Origin: Conexibacter woesei DSM 14684
Lineage (GTDB): Bacteria; Actinomycetota; Thermoleophilia; Solirubrobacterales; Solirubrobacteraceae
NCBI RefSeq assembly: GCF_000025265.1
Contig: NC_013739.1
Location: forward strand, 1,860,001-1,924,000
Length of the DNA: 64,000 nucleotides
Direction: 5' to 3'
Of the stretch, positions 63,847 through 64,000 are shown piece after piece. Positions within the stretch are counted from its first letter, which is position 1. The number at the start of each line of letters is the position of its first letter. The translations under genes and the position numbers were made by a program. The notes beneath the pieces were generated by a model. The model did not search any database. It was not told the origin of the DNA and saw nothing but the letters and a program-made list of their open reading frames with translations.

Positions 63847-64000
63847 ATGGGTCGCACGGGCGGTCGACGGGGGAGAGAGGCGGAGGAGCGCGTGTTCGCG
63901 CTGGTGCGCGAGCACGCCTACGAGCTGCTGCGGTTCGCGCGGCGATTCTCGTTGTGCGAGGACGACGCACAGGACGCGTACCAGCGCGCGCTGGAGATCC
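63847..64000 (+). CDS. ECF-type sigma factor, 5' part only
   Basis: 51 codons visible. After a basic lead, FALVREHAYELLRFARRFSL and EDDAQDAYQRALEI match sigma-70 region 2. GGGAGG lies 7 nt before ATG 63847; ATG 63811 is in frame too. Runs off the right edge. Confidence 0.75.
   Translation, partial: MGRTGGRRGREAEERVFALVREHAYELLRFARRFSLCEDDAQDAYQRALEI

Overview
This is a high-GC, gene-dense bacterial chromosome segment with the look of a Thermoleophilia/Solirubrobacterales actinobacterium, for example a Conexibacter-like organism. That placement is inferred from gene content (F420-type LLM oxidoreductase, MarP-like protease, Ku, PspA/PspAA/PspAB/HtpX set, a bacterial AddAB-like pair, c-di-AMP riboswitches) and from unusually frequent AGA arginine codons; no search was run. 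I see no rRNA, tRNA, insertion sequence, prophage or CRISPR array. About 57 protein genes can be supported, including two partial ones at the edges and several small ones found from overlaps or start signals.

Layout. 1-4.3 kb: rhomboid protease, two tandem secreted paralogs of unknown function, and a divergent pair (BtuF-like binding protein and pterin carbinolamine dehydratase) only 12 bp apart. 4.3-12.5 kb: a 3-hydroxyacyl-CoA dehydrogenase, a PAS-PAS-GGDEF-EAL protein, and a long minus-strand run (two small unknown proteins, LLM oxidoreductase, xseA, xseB, enolase-superfamily enzyme, DUF192 protein). 12.5-23.7 kb is a cell-envelope region: a cell-wall-binding-repeat lipoprotein with a coupled 92-aa partner, a DUF3352 lipoprotein, a riboswitch-controlled NlpC/P60-type hydrolase, the pspA-pspAA and htpX-pspAB envelope-stress genes, a DivIVA-like coiled-coil protein, a second riboswitch before an M23 peptidase, lgt, and a Gly-rich anchored protein. 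23.7-28.1 kb: the lysA-hom-thrC-thrB amino-acid operon. 28.2-35.5 kb: L,D-transpeptidase, ParA, FHA protein, zinc-finger protein, SRPBCC protein, lipoprotein, class B penicillin-binding protein and MarP-like protease. 35.5-44.3 kb: topoisomerase III and an addB-addA-like helicase-nuclease pair. 44.3-53.1 kb: small putative antitoxin-like ORF, thioesterase, HipA-like kinase with DUF3037 partner, GlsB-type membrane protein, alpha/beta hydrolase, a MerR-type regulator divergent from a SigB/SigF-type sigma factor, Ku, a phosphodiester glycosidase and a glycosyltransferase. 53.2-64 kb: gltB-gltD, a membrane flippase-like protein, a flavin monooxygenase coupled to a TetR regulator, a zinc-motif protein of unknown function and the start of an ECF-type sigma factor.

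The main regulatory observations are two c-di-AMP (ydaO/yuaA) riboswitches placed before two different wall hydrolases on either side of the psp/htpX cluster, a set of TANNNT -10 elements 6-11 bp before start codons suggesting widespread leaderless mRNAs, and several perfect palindromes before regulators and sigma factors.
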